A stretch of 64,000 bases of DNA from Actinacidiphila yanglinensis. GTDB lineage: Bacteria > Actinomycetota > Actinomycetes > Streptomycetales > Streptomycetaceae. Positions 62,679-64,000 of the stretch are shown here, in pieces (the first letter of the stretch is position 1; the number at the start of each line of letters is the position of its first letter). Location: NCBI RefSeq assembly GCF_900107965.1, contig NZ_FNVU01000002.1, positions 1 to 64,000 on the forward strand. Direction: 5' to 3'. The translations under genes were made by a program, and so were the position numbers. The notes under the pieces were generated by a model. It searched no databases, was not told the origin of the DNA, and worked only from the letters and a program-made list of their open reading frames with translations.

Positions 62679-63413
62679 ATGAACTCACGTCAGCGCCGTG
62701 GCGTCGTCCTCCTGGTGGTCTCCGTGGTCTGCGCGGTGGCCGCCTTCGCCGGGGTGCTCGCCGTCGTCAGCAACGCCCGTTCGCAGGTGGGCCAGAAGGT
62801 CACGGCGTACGAACTGTCCTCGGACGTGCCCGCGTACACCGCGCTGGACTCCTCCAAGGTGCACCGGATAACGATGCCGAAGCGCTGGCTGCCGGACACC
62901 GCCGTGCGCGACCTCGGCCAGTTCCAGGGGAAGATCGCCGCGGTGCCGCTGAAGAAGGGCTCCCTGCTGGAGTCCGACATGGTCGCCGCCCGGCCCGAAC
63001 TCAAGCCCGGGCAGATGGAGATCGCCATCATGATCGACGCGGAGACCGGCGTGGCGGGAAAGATCACCCCCGGCGCGCGGGTCAACATCTTCGCCACCTT
63101 CGCCGGCCGCAAGGACACCGACCCCGACGTCTCGAAGATCATCGTGGCGGGCGCGCAGGTCATCGACGTCGGCCAGATCAAGGCGTTCGACAAGAACGAG
63201 GACGCCCAGCGGCTCTCCGAGGAGGGCGTCCCGATCACCTTCGCGCTCGACGCGGAGGACGCCCAACGCGTCGCCTACGCCGAGTCGTTCGCCGAGCACG
63301 TCCGGCTCGCCCTGGTCGCCCCCGGCGACACCGCGGCCCCGCCGCAGAGCGACCGCACCTACACGCTGTCCGGCGACACGGCCGCGCCGTCCGCTTCCGG
63401 CGGCGCCCGATGA
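62679..63413 (+). CDS. cpaB: Flp pilus assembly protein CpaB/RcpC
   Basis: 244 residues. An N-terminal membrane helix (RRGVVLLVVSVVCAVAAFAGVLAVV) leads into an SAF domain (VTAYELSSDVPAYTALDSSKVHRITMP, about 40-100) and the RcpC domain (PGQMEIAIMIDAETGVAGKITPGARVNIFATF). The C-terminus is short. In Tad systems this protein helps to form the envelope part of the Flp pilus. The order with the next gene (tadZ-like) agrees. Confidence 0.93.
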   Translation: MNSRQRRGVVLLVVSVVCAVAAFAGVLAVVSNARSQVGQKVTAYELSSDVPAYTALDSSKVHRITMPKRWLPDTAVRDLGQFQGKIAAVPLKKGSLLESDMVAARPELKPGQMEIAIMIDAETGVAGKITPGARVNIFATFAGRKDTDPDVSKIIVAGAQVIDVGQIKAFDKNEDAQRLSEEGVPITFALDAEDAQRVAYAESFAEHVRLALVAPGDTAAPPQSDRTYTLSGDTAAPSASGGAR

Positions 63414-63519
63414 GGCCGGGGGCGGCGCGGGAGGCGCGGGCCCGGGTGGCGGCGCGGGTGCCGTCGGGGTCACCGGCGGCGGTCGCCGCATCCGGCGGTC
63501 CGGAGCGGGGAGGGCGGAG

Positions 63520-64000
63520 ATGACCGTACGCATCCTGGCCGGCACCGCCGACCCCGACGCCGCCCGCGCGCTGCTCGGGCTGCTCGGGCAACTCCCGGGC
63601 GCCGAGCCGGCGCCCGCGCTGCCGAACTCCACCGCGCTGCTCGACACGCTCGCCCGCGCCGCCGAGGCCGGCGTCGACGAGCTGCCCGAAGTCGTCGTCG
63701 TGCACGACCTGATCGGGCCGATGCCCGCGCTCGACCTGGTACGCGACGTGGCGTTGCGCTTCCCCGCGGTGGGCGTGGTGCTGCTCACCGCCGACCCGAG
63801 CCCGGCGATGCTGGCCTCCGCGATGAACGCCGGAGCCCGGGGCGTGATCGGGATGCCCCTCTCCTACGACGAGTTGGGCGCCCGGGTGGAGGCCGCCGCG
63901 TCCTGGGCGGCCGGCGTGCGCCGCCACCTCGCACCCGGACGGGCCGCGCTGCCCGCGGTCGCCGGCGGCACCCTGGTCGCCGTGGCCGGTGCCAAGGGCG
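63520..64000 (+). CDS. TadZ/CpaE-like pilus protein, N-terminal part
   Basis: The first 160 codons up to the window edge. A receiver-like domain (about 1-130, VVVVHDLIGPMPALDLVRDVALRFPAVGVVLLTADPSPAMLASAMNAGARGVIGMPL) starts the protein and at the end GGTLVAVAGAKG begins what should be the ParA/MinD-type P-loop. TadZ positions the Tad pilus machinery at the cell pole. ATG at 63520 with GGGGAGGGCGG upstream. The ATPase part lies outside the window. Confidence 0.85.
   Translation, partial: MTVRILAGTADPDAARALLGLLGQLPGAEPAPALPNSTALLDTLARAAEAGVDELPEVVVVHDLIGPMPALDLVRDVALRFPAVGVVLLTADPSPAMLASAMNAGARGVIGMPLSYDELGARVEAAASWAAGVRRHLAPGRAALPAVAGGTLVAVAGAKG

Overview
The window is high-GC DNA with GTG and TTG starts, ATGA/GTGA gene overlaps and a gene order close to the Streptomyces coelicolor SCO4920-SCO5000 region (accA2, maf, pccE, pccB, birA, cya, enoyl-CoA hydratase, GGDEF protein, hutH; later metB, ilvA, greA, mca, hemolysin III, PEPCK; finally the tad pilus genes). 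It is almost certainly chromosomal core DNA of a Streptomyces or close relative (Streptomycetaceae). No tRNA, rRNA, CRISPR array, complete insertion sequence, prophage or biosynthetic gene cluster was seen.

Layout. 1-5 kb: acyl-CoA carboxylase genes (alpha subunit cut by the window edge, epsilon, beta) with Maf, a 44-codon MmpB-like membrane peptide and biotin ligase. 5-9 kb: a class III adenylyl cyclase, an enoyl-CoA hydratase and a diguanylate cyclase, so two nucleotide second messengers are made from nearby genes. 9-17 kb: histidase, an ArsR-SRPBCC fusion, a STAND regulator, a secreted GH18 protein, an LAETG cell-wall protein and an L,D-transpeptidase. 18-22 kb: a xylose unit (ROK regulator, xylB, xylA). 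22-30 kb: a MacB-like ABC exporter, several small regulator/target pairs, metB and a large extragenic repeat. 29-37 kb: a small sigma factor with a membrane partner, MarR, ilvA, a DrrAB-type exporter, greA and mca. 37-48 kb: a giant STAND-TPR protein, a frameshifted Uma2 gene, a DUF255 thioredoxin-domain protein, a TetR/MFS unit and hemolysin III. 48-60 kb: PEPCK, an alanine-type aminotransferase, a KAP NTPase with an unusual C-terminal domain, and a D-amino-acid/keto-sugar cluster under an IclR regulator. 60-64 kb: a chitinase-like GH18 enzyme with a DasR-type site, then the start of a Tad/Flp pilus locus that runs off the window.

How genes work together. Biotin ligase lies beside the carboxylase it serves. 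The D-amino-acid cluster has a connected logic: deacylase releases D-amino acids, a D-serine dehydratase-like PLP enzyme deaminates them, and RidA removes the reactive enamine/imine. Several local regulators sit beside probable targets with visible palindromes: ArsR, XylR/ROK, TetR/MFS, IclR. A four-copy 11-bp direct repeat precedes the ABC exporter and looks like an OmpR-class response-regulator site.

Most unusual items: the KAP NTPase fused to a receiver-like domain, the ArsR-SRPBCC fusion with an internal start and operator inside a near-leaderless promoter, MITE-like extragenic repeats with terminal inverted repeats, a decayed oxidoreductase fragment, and the one-base frameshift in the Uma2 gene. 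I see no clear evidence for a wholly new multi-gene system; the KAP fusion is the best candidate for new biology. All assignments come from reading the sequence by eye; no database search was run.
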